39,128 bases of DNA from a bacterium (GTDB lineage Bacteria; 4484-113): NCBI GenBank assembly GCA_029932365.1, contig JAOZQG010000009.1:1-39128 (forward strand), written 5' to 3'. Both the position numbers and the translations under genes were made by a program. The notes below the pieces were generated by a model that saw only the letters and a program-made list of their open reading frames with translations, did not search any database and was not told the DNA's origin. How positions within the stretch are numbered: the stretch's first letter is position 1; the number at the start of each line of letters is the position of its first letter. Below are positions 1 to 7,132 of the stretch, piece by piece.

Positions 1-590
1 ATATCCTGCCGGTAGTTACATCCGAATTTGCAAGGCAGTATCCGAAAGTATTGTTTGAGATTCGTCTTGGGGATACGGAAGAGATTGCCAACCAGGTGCT
101 GGAGCACGAGATACTGCTCGGCACCGTGGGCGCGAAAATTCATCGAAAAAAGCTGAACTACACGCCTTTCGTTGAAGACGAGCTCTTTCTTGTGGGCTCG
201 CGTAATCTGATTAAAAATAAGAATATCTCCCTAAAACGGCTTGCCGAAGTTCCGTTCGTCTTAAGGGAGGAAGGTTCAGGTACTAGAAAGGTAATGGAAG
301 ATTATCTGGCAAGGAAGAAACTTGGCGTCAATGACCTGAATATTGTGGCCGTGCTTGGGTCAACCAATGCAGTATTGGAGGCAGTTAAGGCGGATTTTGG
401 AGCGTCGATTGTATCTAAGTTTGCGCTTATGGACGAGTATGGCTCAGGCAAACTGGCAGTGGCCAGAGTGGATGGGCTGGAAATGAAACGGACATTCTTC
501 ATTATATCTCACAAGAACCGGACTCTCCCGAAGCAGTATCAGCTTTTTATTGATGATTTAAGGCAGCACTGCAAGCGGCTTAAGATATAA
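1..590 (+). CDS. LysR-type transcriptional regulator, C-terminal part (5' end outside window)
   Basis: The reading frame is open from base 3, so the TTG at 51 is internal and the gene begins left of the window. The visible 195 or so residues are the effector-binding domain of a LysR-type regulator: a GTVGAK strand, then LFLVGSRN, the family-typical REEGSGTRK segment, and a GSTNAVLEAVKADFGASIVSK stretch matching the second lobe. The DNA-binding helix-turn-helix would be in the missing part. The effector is unknown. It lies 151 bases before the double-cubane reductase gene on the same strand, so it may regulate that gene, although LysR regulators are more often divergent from their targets. The family call is firm; the target is inference. 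Confidence 0.85.
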   Translation, partial: ILPVVTSEFARQYPKVLFEIRLGDTEEIANQVLEHEILLGTVGAKIHRKKLNYTPFVEDELFLVGSRNLIKNKNISLKRLAEVPFVLREEGSGTRKVMEDYLARKKLGVNDLNIVAVLGSTNAVLEAVKADFGASIVSKFALMDEYGSGKLAVARVDGLEMKRTFFIISHKNRTLPKQYQLFIDDLRQHCKRLKI

Positions 591-677
591 GGGTTATCCC
601 TCATTTTAGCCATTTCAGCATCACTTCTTCTCTGTCACTTCGCATATATACAAAGCACACTGCATAGAGTAAGTCTA
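591..677. other. Gap between the regulator and the reductase promoter
   Basis: AT-rich with a minimal AGGG-TTAT-CCCT inverted repeat at the regulator stop followed by CATTTT. That is too short for a confident terminator. I see no gene. Confidence 0.3.
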
Positions 678-707
678 TTGGCCATATAGCGGATAGCTAT
701 CTATAAT
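678..707 (+). promoter_or_regulatory. Predicted promoter of the double-cubane reductase operon
   Basis: TTGGCC at 678-683, an 18-base spacer and a perfect TATAAT at 702-707. The expected start point near 714 gives a leader of about 28 bases that includes the Shine-Dalgarno GGGAGGA at 731-737, five bases before the ATG. Unlike many promoters here it has a recognisable -35 element and no TGn element. Confidence 0.55.
692..701. promoter_or_regulatory. 10-bp palindrome between -35 and -10, possible operator
   Basis: GATAGCTATC is a perfect 10-base inverted repeat directly against the TATAAT box. A regulator bound here would block or re-orient RNA polymerase. The truncated LysR regulator just upstream is a candidate binder, but the site is not a typical T-N11-A LysR box and has no visible second copy. 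Confidence 0.3.
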
Positions 708-741
708 TCTTGCATCCAAACATAATTGTCGGGAGGAATCT

Positions 742-2019
742 ATGGAAGCCAACTATGCGCCCTTATGGGAATCGCTGGGACTTGATCTGGATGCACACGA
801 CGAGTTGTTGCGCGTTCTCGGCGAGGGTTATTCAAACATTTTCCTTTCCCAGAAAGACCGGCCTGAAGGCATGGCTTATTTCGACTTTGTAATGAGCGAA
901 GTTCACGGTTTGCGGATTAAGGAGCTGATTGACGGGCAAAAGGAAGGGCGCAAGGTTATTGGCTCATTTTGTGTCTTCGTGCCTGAAGAGATTGTCCGGG
1001 CGGCGGACGCCACACTTGTCGGGCTGTGCACCGGCGCCGATTTTGCTACTGACGAAGTGGACAAGCTGCTCCCACGTAACACGTGTGCATTGATAAAGTC
1101 GGCCTTTGGTTTCAAGCTGGGAAAAGTCTGCCCGTATATTGAAGCGGCGGACTTGCTGGTTGGGGAAAACACCTGCGACGGGAAAAAGAAATCTTTTGAA
1201 GTCCTGGATAAGCTGGTGGACAAGTTATACGTAATGGACATTCCGCAGATGAAATCGCCCGAAGGGAGAGCGCTTCTGAAAGCTGAGTACGCTCGTTTTA
1301 AAAAGGCAGTGGAGAAGCTGACGGGGATAGTAATTGACCCCGCGCGATTGAGGAATGGTATTGAAATCACCAACAACAAGCGTCGGGCGCTGCACAGATT
1401 AAACAGCTTTCGCAGTGCTGATCCTGCACCCATTTCGGGGCTGGATGCCCTTTTAGCCAATCAAGTTTACTTCTATGACGAGCCAGCTCGCTTCTCGGAG
1501 TCCATTAACAAGATTTCCGATGAACTGGAGCAGCGTATTAAGGTTGGAGAAGGCCCGTTTCCCAAGGGAACCCCGCGAATTCTTATGTCCGGGTGCCCTA
1601 TGGCTGTACCGAACTGGAAAGTTCCCTGGATAGTCGAAACTTCTGGTGCTGTAATCGTGGGTGAGGAGTCGTGCGTCGGGGAGAGAGGCACGCAGAACCT
1701 TACAGACGATACCGGAGAAACCGTCGACGAATTGATGGATAATATCCTAGACCGGTACTTCAAAATAGATTGTGCGATCTTCACGCCGAATCCGGATAGG
1801 CAGCAGCATATCGAGGAGATGTATGAGAGATATAACGCAGATGGCGTTATTCACTATGGTTTGCAGTTTTGCCAGCCGTACCAGTTCGAGTCTATCAACG
1901 TTGAGGCTACCCTGGAGAAGAAAGGTATCCCCGCACTCAGGATCGATACGGACTACAGCGTGGAGGATGTGGGGCAGCTCAAAACCCGCATTGAGGCGTT
2001 CATCGAGAGGATTGCATAA
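742..2019 (+). CDS. Double-cubane-cluster-type anaerobic reductase (2-hydroxyacyl-CoA dehydratase BcrB/HgdB family)
   Basis: 425 residues. It resembles the double-cubane cluster protein of Carboxydothermus, a relative of 2-hydroxyacyl-CoA dehydratase and benzoyl-CoA reductase subunits that carries an unusual [Fe8S9]-type double cubane and reduces small molecules such as acetylene in vitro; the natural substrate is not known. Visible features are Cys77 (GSFCVF), Cys96 (GLCTGAD), Cys115 (PRNTC), Cys130 (KVCPYIE) and Cys145 (ENTCDGKKK), then SGCPM, ESCVGE and a late QFCQPY motif. There is a strong Shine-Dalgarno five bases before ATG. The next gene, 17 bases after the stop, encodes the matching ATP-driven activase, so electrons are expected to be delivered by a low-potential ATP-coupled path. 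No CoA-substrate genes (acyl-CoA dehydrogenase, CoA transferase) are nearby, which argues against a classic hydroxyacyl-CoA dehydratase. Cytoplasmic. Confidence 0.85.
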   Translation: MEANYAPLWESLGLDLDAHDELLRVLGEGYSNIFLSQKDRPEGMAYFDFVMSEVHGLRIKELIDGQKEGRKVIGSFCVFVPEEIVRAADATLVGLCTGADFATDEVDKLLPRNTCALIKSAFGFKLGKVCPYIEAADLLVGENTCDGKKKSFEVLDKLVDKLYVMDIPQMKSPEGRALLKAEYARFKKAVEKLTGIVIDPARLRNGIEITNNKRRALHRLNSFRSADPAPISGLDALLANQVYFYDEPARFSESINKISDELEQRIKVGEGPFPKGTPRILMSGCPMAVPNWKVPWIVETSGAVIVGEESCVGERGTQNLTDDTGETVDELMDNILDRYFKIDCAIFTPNPDRQQHIEEMYERYNADGVIHYGLQFCQPYQFESINVEATLEKKGIPALRIDTDYSVEDVGQLKTRIEAFIERIA

Positions 2020-2036
2020 TCTAGAGGTTAACATCT

Positions 2037-2786
2037 GTGCTTTGTGCGGGAGTAGACATCGGGTCGAGAAGTATTGAGCTGGTTGCCCTCGATAACGGAC
2101 ACGTGGCTACAATCCGCAAGGTGGAAACCACCCTTGACCCGATAGCTCAATGCAGGCGGCTGCTGGATGGCGTTTCGTACTCTCACCTTGTCGCTACAGG
2201 CTACGGCCGAGGATTGCTTGCCGGTCATTTTCGGGCCGAAACGATTACGGAGATACAGGCTTACGCCTTGGGGGCTCAGCAGTTGTTTCCAGGCTGTCGT
2301 GTAGTGCTGGATATCGGCGGGCAGGACACAAAGGCGATTGCGCTCGCTGCCGACGGGCGGGTTAAGAAGTTTGAGATGAATGACAGGTGTGCGGCGGGTA
2401 CCGGCAAGTTTCTTGAAATTATGGCCGCTAGTTTTAATATTCCCCTAGGAAATTTCGGCAGCTTCGCGCTAAACGGGAGAAAAGGCATTGCCATCAGCAG
2501 TATGTGCACCGTTTTCGCCGAATCGGAGGTAACTTCTTTAGTGGCCAAAGGTAGCCGCCCGGAAGACGTCGCGCTGGCGGTTCACGAATCGGTCGCCCGT
2601 CGGTCAGTATCAATGCTTAAACGCGTTTCGGTTGAGGGCCCGCTCGTTTTCGCCGGTGGCGTCGCGCTGAATCCCTGTATTCATAAGCTGCTGGTAGAGG
2701 CGGTTAGCTATGAAGTCATAGTGGCCGATGCCCCGGAACTGGTGGGGGCATTGGGAGCTGCGCTGTACGCGGCGAATATGGCGTAA
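2037..2786 (+). CDS. Activase (ATP-dependent reductase) for the double-cubane/2-hydroxyacyl-CoA dehydratase family
   Basis: 249 residues of the BcrA/HgdC ASKHA ATPase family. It starts at GTG 2037 with an AGAGG Shine-Dalgarno. Visible motifs are the phosphate-1 loop VDIGSRS near residue 6, the second phosphate loop DIGGQDTK (92-99), the cysteine loops DRCAAGTG (Cys118) and SSMCTVFAESE (Cys157) that hold a [4Fe-4S] cluster across the homodimer interface, and the adenosine loop FAGGVALNP. Members hydrolyse ATP to push one electron at very low potential onto the partner reductase. The position immediately behind the reductase identifies it as the dedicated partner. Ferredoxin is the likely electron source, but that is inference. 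Confidence 0.9.
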   Translation: MLCAGVDIGSRSIELVALDNGHVATIRKVETTLDPIAQCRRLLDGVSYSHLVATGYGRGLLAGHFRAETITEIQAYALGAQQLFPGCRVVLDIGGQDTKAIALAADGRVKKFEMNDRCAAGTGKFLEIMAASFNIPLGNFGSFALNGRKGIAISSMCTVFAESEVTSLVAKGSRPEDVALAVHESVARRSVSMLKRVSVEGPLVFAGGVALNPCIHKLLVEAVSYEVIVADAPELVGALGAALYAANMA

Positions 2787-2820
2787 CCCGGTAAATAGGA
2801 TTCTCACCTGTTTTCTGAGC

Positions 2821-2826
2821 TACAAT
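2821..2826 (+). promoter_or_regulatory. -10 box of a predicted leaderless promoter for mtaB
   Basis: TACAAT is followed by exactly six bases (TGGCGC) and then the GTG start at 2833. With normal start-site spacing the transcript would begin at or next to the GTG. No Shine-Dalgarno is present. There is no TGn element and no convincing -35. Confidence 0.5.
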
Positions 2827-2832
2827 TGGCGC

Positions 2833-4068
2833 GTGCGCGTCTTTATCAAGACTTTCGGCTGCAAAGTAAATTACGCTGACACGGAGGAGCTAGCCGCCGG
2901 CCTGGCAAAGCACGGTCATCATTGCAGTTTCCTGCCGGGCACAACGGACAAAGCCCAGAAGCCAGATGTCGTTGTTGTAAACACGTGTGCGGTCACCGCC
3001 AACTCTATTAAAAAGGCGAGGCAGTACGCGCGGCGCTGTATGCGTGAACTCCCTGGTGCGCAGCTCATCGTTACCGGCTGTGGGGCTCGCGAAGAAAGTA
3101 TAGCCGCGCACTTCACTTCGCTCGGTGCTGTGGTTGTCGGTAATTTGGGAGCGATAGCGGATGAGCTTGGCAAGGGAGATTTTCCTGTCTCGCCTCCACG
3201 GGAAAGACGTACCCGGCGCTTCATTAAGATTCAGGATGGCTGCAACAGCTTTTGCACCTATTGCATCATCCCCTACGTAAGGTCCCTTTCCTCTAAGCCG
3301 TTCCCGGAAGTGATGGACGAGATTCTAGGAGCGCTGGAAGAAAAGACGCCGGAGATAGTGCTTTGCGGCATAAACCTCGGTTTGTATTGCGACACTACGA
3401 GCGGCAGTGGCCTGGTTCAGCTCCTGCACCGGGCGCTTGATACGATTCCAGAATGGTCGAGATTAAGGCTCTCTTCCATTGAGCCTGAGCATGTGACCGA
3501 CGATTTGCTGGAGCTATTCTCTCACCCCCGTCTTTGTGCGCACCTTCATCTGCCATTACAGTCAGGTAGCAATTCCGTGCTGGCTGCGATGGGCCGCAAA
3601 TACGACCGCGACGCTTATAGGGACGTAGTCGCCAGATTTCGAAAGATGCATCCTCACGGATCTGTAACAACCGACCTGATGGTAGGATTTCCCGAAGAAA
3701 CGGATGAAGATTTCGCGGCAACCTGTGAAATAGTCAGCGAGTGCGGGTTCGAGCGGATGCACGTCTTTCGCTATAGCAAAAGACCACGTACGGCGGCGAG
3801 AGAAATGAGGATGACACCCAACGCTATCGTTTATCAGCGGAAGAACAAGCTGCTCGGGCTAAGCGACCAGGTAACCAACCGGTCACTAAGCAGGTTTGTC
3901 GGTTCCGTTACCGCCGTGGCCGTAGAGGAAGACAGATGCGGCTATGGGGAAGCCTATCAGCGCGTACGCCTGGAGCAGACTGCGCATAAGGGCGAGCTGG
4001 TGCCGGTGGAGCTTGGTGAGGTTGAGAACGGTGTGTTTAAGGGGATATGCGTTTACAGCGGCGACTAG
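2833..4068 (+). CDS. mtaB: tRNA (N6-threonylcarbamoyladenosine37-C2)-methylthiotransferase MtaB
   Basis: 411 residues from GTG 2833; this start puts the family N-terminus VRVFIKTFGCKVN at the front, whereas the longer frame from 2728 would add unrelated residues overlapping the activase gene. It is a radical-SAM methylthiotransferase that adds a methylthio group to t6A37 in ANN-decoding tRNAs. The N-terminal UPF0004 cluster ligands are Cys10, Cys52 and Cys83; the radical-SAM CxxxCxxC is Cys137, Cys141 and Cys144. A C-terminal region of about 70 residues is in the place of a TRAM domain. The close relatives MiaB and RimO are less likely because of the KVNYADTEE N-terminus and the CNSFCTYCIIPYVR motif typical of MtaB. 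It is probably transcribed from its own leaderless promoter as well as by read-through. Confidence 0.88.
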   Translation: MRVFIKTFGCKVNYADTEELAAGLAKHGHHCSFLPGTTDKAQKPDVVVVNTCAVTANSIKKARQYARRCMRELPGAQLIVTGCGAREESIAAHFTSLGAVVVGNLGAIADELGKGDFPVSPPRERRTRRFIKIQDGCNSFCTYCIIPYVRSLSSKPFPEVMDEILGALEEKTPEIVLCGINLGLYCDTTSGSGLVQLLHRALDTIPEWSRLRLSSIEPEHVTDDLLELFSHPRLCAHLHLPLQSGSNSVLAAMGRKYDRDAYRDVVARFRKMHPHGSVTTDLMVGFPEETDEDFAATCEIVSECGFERMHVFRYSKRPRTAAREMRMTPNAIVYQRKNKLLGLSDQVTNRSLSRFVGSVTAVAVEEDRCGYGEAYQRVRLEQTAHKGELVPVELGEVENGVFKGICVYSGD

Positions 4069-4089
4069 AAGGATGTCGCATACTGATAA

Positions 4090-4133
4090 TACGTAATTAA
4101 TTAAATACGCAGAGCGGCTCCGAAGAACCGCTC
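4090..4133 (-). terminator. Rho-independent terminator with UUCG tetraloop after the 2-oxoacid oxidoreductase operon
   Basis: Read on the minus strand, a nine-base-pair stem (GAGCGGTTC / GAGCCGCTC, one G-U pair) closed by a TTCG loop occupies 4112-4133. It is followed by a T/A-rich tail (TGCGTATTTAATTAATT). CUUCGG-type loops are exceptionally stable. On the plus strand the same stem lacks a T tract, so it serves the minus operon better than mtaB, although it could slow both convergent transcripts. Confidence 0.75.
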
Positions 4134-4172
4134 CACTCTATTCCCCCACCATAGTTGAAGGAGTAGGCGATT

Positions 4173-4736
4173 TTACTTAGCAGCTTTTTTAAGCTGCGCT
4201 TCAGCCGCTTTCTTGCCTTCGTGATAGGCCCTAAGGTTCAATTCGAGCATGTCCTTGCGATGAGCCGGTAAAGCCCAATCAATGCCCTTCTCCATGTAGG
4301 TGTCTTCAACAACACCGCGCGTGGCGACAAATGCGCCCAGACCCGCTACAGCGGCCAGCACGGGGTGCCCGACCTCCAGCGCGATGTCTGCCGTGGGTAT
4401 GCAGACCTGCGTCAGGTCGTCGCGCTCACTGCGTTGAGGTACCAGGTTGGTATTTACTACAAGGACACCTGCGGGTGCCATCATAGGCTCAAATTTCTCG
4501 AAGCTCGGGGCGTTCATCACAATTACACCATTGGGATGATGCGTATGCGGGCTGCCAATAAGCTCGTCGCTGATAACTACATTACAGTTCGCGGTCCCGC
4601 CCCTGCTTTCCGGACCGTAGCTGGGAATCCAGGCGGTGTTGAACCCCTGAAGCATTCCGGCGTACGCGATAATCTGGCCGATGGTCATGATGCCCTGCCC
4701 GCCGAATCCTGCGAATATGTATTCTTCCAGTAGCAC
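4173..4736 (-). CDS. 2-oxoacid:ferredoxin oxidoreductase, gamma subunit
   Basis: 187 residues, GTG start at 4736 with AAGGAGG inside the end of the beta gene. The family glycine motif FAGFGGQGIM is near residue 8, followed by SYGPESRGGTANC. The gamma domain supports assembly of the enzyme that oxidises a 2-oxoacid plus CoA to acyl-CoA, CO2 and reduced ferredoxin. The C-terminal 20 residues are Lys/Ala-rich (KKAAEAQLKKAAK). It is the last gene of a four-gene operon, two bases behind the beta gene, and ends before the UUCG terminator. Substrate could be a branched 2-oxoacid or 2-oxoglutarate; sequence alone does not settle it. Confidence 0.9.
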   Translation of the reverse strand: MLLEEYIFAGFGGQGIMTIGQIIAYAGMLQGFNTAWIPSYGPESRGGTANCNVVISDELIGSPHTHHPNGVIVMNAPSFEKFEPMMAPAGVLVVNTNLVPQRSERDDLTQVCIPTADIALEVGHPVLAAVAGLGAFVATRGVVEDTYMEKGIDWALPAHRKDMLELNLRAYHEGKKAAEAQLKKAAK

Positions 4737-4738
4737 CT

Positions 4739-5548
4739 TTAGCCTTCCTCCTTTTTGGGCTGTTTGGCAGCTTTTTCTTCTTCCCAGACGTCCTTGTATA
4801 CGCCGAGAGGAAAATTCTCGGTCATTTTCTCCTTTACGAATTTAACCGCATCTTCAGGGGTCATATGCCAGTTAACGTTGCAATTGCTTAAAACCTCAAC
4901 CATGGAAAAGCCCTTGTCTTCCAGTTGCGCTCTAAAGGCCTTTTTGATGGCGGCTTTCGCCTTGAGTATGTGTTTGGCGTCATGCATGCTTACACGCGCG
5001 ATATAGGCAGCTCCGGGAAGAGGTGAAAGCATTTCACTCATTTTAATCGGCCAGCCGATTCGAGTAGCGTCTCGTCCAAGCGGGGAGGTTGTAGTCTTCA
5101 TGCCAAGAAGCGTGGTAGGCGCCATCTGTCCGCCGGTCATGCCGTATATCGCGTTGTTAACGAAAATGCATGTAACTCTTTCACCGCGGTTGCAGGCGTG
5201 AATAGTCTCGGCAGTTCCAATAGCCGCCAGGTCCCCATCACCTTGATATGTCATCAGTACTGCATTCGGTCGCATACGCTTCGCTCCTGTGGCGACAGCG
5301 AGTGCTCGCCCATGCGGGACGCTTATAAAGTCGAAGTCAAAGAATTCATAGCTGAATACGCTGCAGCCTACCGAAGCGATGCCTATGCAACGGTGCTGGA
5401 TATCCAGTTCATCGATTACCTCGGCGATTATCTTGTGTGTTGTGCCATGATTACAGCCCGGGCAGTAGGTGAAAGGCTTATCAGTGAGTGATTCCGGCCG
5501 TTTAGCCAGAACATTGTATTCTGTACCTTCTAGTGTAACGGTGTCCAT
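4739..5548 (-). CDS. 2-oxoacid:ferredoxin oxidoreductase, beta (thiamine-pyrophosphate-binding) subunit
   Basis: 269 residues, ATG with AGGAGG in front. The cluster and TPP elements are visible: YCPGCNHG near residue 28, the GDGDLAAIGTAE metal/TPP motif near 103, and FVNNAIYGMTGGQ near 130. This subunit carries the thiamine diphosphate and forms the active site with the alpha subunit. It lies ten bases behind the alpha gene. The short acidic/basic C-terminus (EEEKAAKQPKKEEG) is low-complexity and probably disordered. Cytoplasmic heterotetramer with the alpha and gamma chains and the ferredoxin-like delta chain. Confidence 0.92.
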   Translation of the reverse strand: MDTVTLEGTEYNVLAKRPESLTDKPFTYCPGCNHGTTHKIIAEVIDELDIQHRCIGIASVGCSVFSYEFFDFDFISVPHGRALAVATGAKRMRPNAVLMTYQGDGDLAAIGTAETIHACNRGERVTCIFVNNAIYGMTGGQMAPTTLLGMKTTTSPLGRDATRIGWPIKMSEMLSPLPGAAYIARVSMHDAKHILKAKAAIKKAFRAQLEDKGFSMVEVLSNCNVNWHMTPEDAVKFVKEKMTENFPLGVYKDVWEEEKAAKQPKKEEG

Positions 5549-5558
5549 CTTATTCCTC

Positions 5559-6662
5559 CTATGAAACGCGCCAGAGGGTGTCTGGATTATCCGGGTTCTC
5601 TAGAATCGCACGGATAGGTTCGGTTAAATCCTCGGGCGTAAATGTCAGTCCTCCGTGCTTTGGTACAAAGTGCAAAGGTTTCTTATCCAGAACCGCAAGC
5701 TTCACGTCCTCAATCATCTGGCCCCAGTTCATCTCCGGCACAAGGATAGCTTTGACGTGCTTGCTGTCAGCGTATTCTCTTATAGCGCTGTACGGGAACG
5801 GCCATACGGTTATGGGCCTAAGCAGCCCAACCTTTAGGCCTTCTTGACGAAGAATGCGGATTGCGCTGTGGGTGACGCGGCTGGGAGAGCCGATAGCGAC
5901 AACCAAAAGCTCTGCGTCATCGGTGCGGTATTCGCTGTAACGCACCTCTTCTTTTTTAAGTTTGTCGTATTTAGCGATCAGCTTTTCGTGAGCCACCGCC
6001 ATATCAGCGGGGTCAAGCCAGATCGACGTAAGAACGTGGCGCTTGCGGCCATCCTGGAACTCGTCAAGTTGCCACTCGCTCTTGTCCGGCGGCTCCATCC
6101 ACGGCATCGACGTGTAGTCTACCGGCTCCATCATCTGGCCAATAGTCCCGTCGGTAAGGACCATTGCAGGATTGCGCCACTTGTCAGCTAGGTTGAAGGC
6201 ATCATAGACGTACTGGGCCATTTCCTGGACGGAGTTCGGCGCAAGAGTTATCAGCCGGTAGTCGCCGTGTCCGCCTCCCTTGGTGGCCTGGAAATAATCT
6301 CCCTGATGGGGCGCGATGTTTCCCAGTCCCGGTCCACATCGCACAACGTTCATTACCACCATGGGGAGCTCCATCATCGCAATGTAGGATAGGCCCTCCT
6401 GTTTCAGCGAGATGCCGGGCGAGCTGGAGCTCGTCATCGCTCGGGCGCCGGCCGCGGAAGCGCCCATAATCATATTAATCGCGGCAATCTCACTCTCAGA
6501 TTGAATGAATGTCCCGCCATGCTCCCAGATGTGGGCGCTCATATACTCGGTTACTTCGTTTTGCGGTGTTATAGGATATCCGAAATAGGCTTTACAGCCC
6601 GCACGATAGGCGCCCTCACAGGCTGCGTGGTTTCCTTTCATAAATACTCTGTCGTCAGACAT
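5559..6662 (-). CDS. vorB: 2-oxoacid:ferredoxin oxidoreductase, alpha subunit (VorB-like)
   Basis: 367 residues, ATG with GGGAGGG upstream. The pyrimidine-binding domain begins FMKGNHAACEGAYRAGCKAYFGYPITPQNEV-like and continues with SESEIAAINMIMGASAAG and TSSSSPGISLKQEGLSYI, all typical of alpha subunits; the transketolase C-terminal domain (LLRPITVWPFP) follows. Length and N-terminus match proteins annotated as 3-methyl-2-oxobutanoate dehydrogenase VorB, a label also given to 2-oxoglutarate enzymes, so substrate is unsettled. It is 32 bases behind the ferredoxin gene in the same operon. The presence of sucCD elsewhere in the window makes a 2-oxoglutarate to succinate route possible but does not prove it. 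Confidence 0.9.
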   Translation of the reverse strand: MSDDRVFMKGNHAACEGAYRAGCKAYFGYPITPQNEVTEYMSAHIWEHGGTFIQSESEIAAINMIMGASAAGARAMTSSSSPGISLKQEGLSYIAMMELPMVVMNVVRCGPGLGNIAPHQGDYFQATKGGGHGDYRLITLAPNSVQEMAQYVYDAFNLADKWRNPAMVLTDGTIGQMMEPVDYTSMPWMEPPDKSEWQLDEFQDGRKRHVLTSIWLDPADMAVAHEKLIAKYDKLKKEEVRYSEYRTDDAELLVVAIGSPSRVTHSAIRILRQEGLKVGLLRPITVWPFPYSAIREYADSKHVKAILVPEMNWGQMIEDVKLAVLDKKPLHFVPKHGGLTFTPEDLTEPIRAILENPDNPDTLWRVS

Positions 6663-6694
6663 TCTTGATTGCCCTCCCGGATATGTAATGGAGG

Positions 6695-6925
6695 CTAAGC
6701 ACTCTTTTTCTTCACTTCCTTGTAGACGCGAATAGCGACATCAGGGCACACTATTGCGCATAGGCGGCATCCCGTGCACTTTCCTTCAGGATCTACATAT
6801 TCAACGGGATACAAGCCGCGTTTGTTAAGTTTGGCCTTAGTGTTGTGTATTAACTCGTGCGGACACGCAGGAATGCAAAGCAAGCATCCTTTGCACGCAT
6901 CGTCGAGGATTTCGATCATTGGCAT
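6695..6925 (-). CDS. 2 x [4Fe-4S] ferredoxin, delta subunit of the 2-oxoacid oxidoreductase
   Basis: 76 residues with two classic cluster motifs: Cys11-x2-Cys14-x2-Cys17-x3-Cys21 and Cys50-x2-Cys53-x2-Cys56-x3-Cys60. Between them sits the 28-residue linker common in KorD/VorD subunits. It is first in the four-gene operon, translated from ATG with AGAGG nine to ten bases upstream. It should pass electrons from the thiamine centre to a soluble ferredoxin. A basic C-terminus (YKEVKKKSA) follows the second cluster. Confidence 0.92.
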   Translation of the reverse strand: MPMIEILDDACKGCLLCIPACPHELIHNTKAKLNKRGLYPVEYVDPEGKCTGCRLCAIVCPDVAIRVYKEVKKKSA

Positions 6926-7051
6926 TGAGCTTTAACCTCTCACGCGAGATAGACAACCCATTCAAGCACCCATACGCGGTGCGGTTCGCAAGCCTACGCT
7001 GCGACTCCCGCTAATGATACCGCAGATAGGGCACGGATAACTTGCCAGCCG

Positions 7052-7060
7052 ATTATATCA
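7052..7060 (-). promoter_or_regulatory. Extended -10 promoter of the 2-oxoacid oxidoreductase operon
   Basis: On the minus strand TGa precedes a perfect TATAAT, giving an extended -10. No good -35 is visible. The predicted start lies about 120 bases before the ferredoxin ATG, a long leader compared with other genes here. The leader holds several short inverted repeats (for example GGCA/TGCC and TGCG/CGCA pairs). I recognise no known riboswitch class in it. Confidence 0.6.
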
Positions 7061-7092
7061 CACTAGAGAATATTTTCACAAACACCCCAAGC

Positions 7093-7116
7093 ATTCGCCG
7101 CCGAGGGGGCGCGAAT
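7093..7116 (-). terminator. Hairpin after oppD, possible terminator
   Basis: On the minus strand ATTCGC-GCC-CCCTC-GGC-G-GCGAAT forms a stem of nine pairs with one bulged G, starting 17 bases beyond the oppD stop. The following bases (GCTTGGGGTGTTTG) are only moderately T-rich, so termination efficiency is uncertain. Confidence 0.45.
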
Positions 7117-7132
7117 CCTCTATGTACTATAG

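Noticed and set aside
903-1460. 185-residue open frame on the minus strand inside the reductase gene
   Set aside because: Opposite-strand shadow of a well-supported gene, with Ser/Arg-rich low-complexity composition and no own signals.
2728-2832. Longer N-terminus for mtaB from ATG 2728
   Set aside because: It overlaps the activase gene and adds residues unlike the family, whose N-terminus begins at the GTG 2833.
3395-3721. 108-residue minus-strand frame within mtaB
   Set aside because: Shadow of mtaB on the opposite strand, without its own initiation signals.
6926-7060. Known riboswitch in the Vor leader
   Set aside because: I could match no class such as TPP or SAM; kept only as a structured-leader observation.
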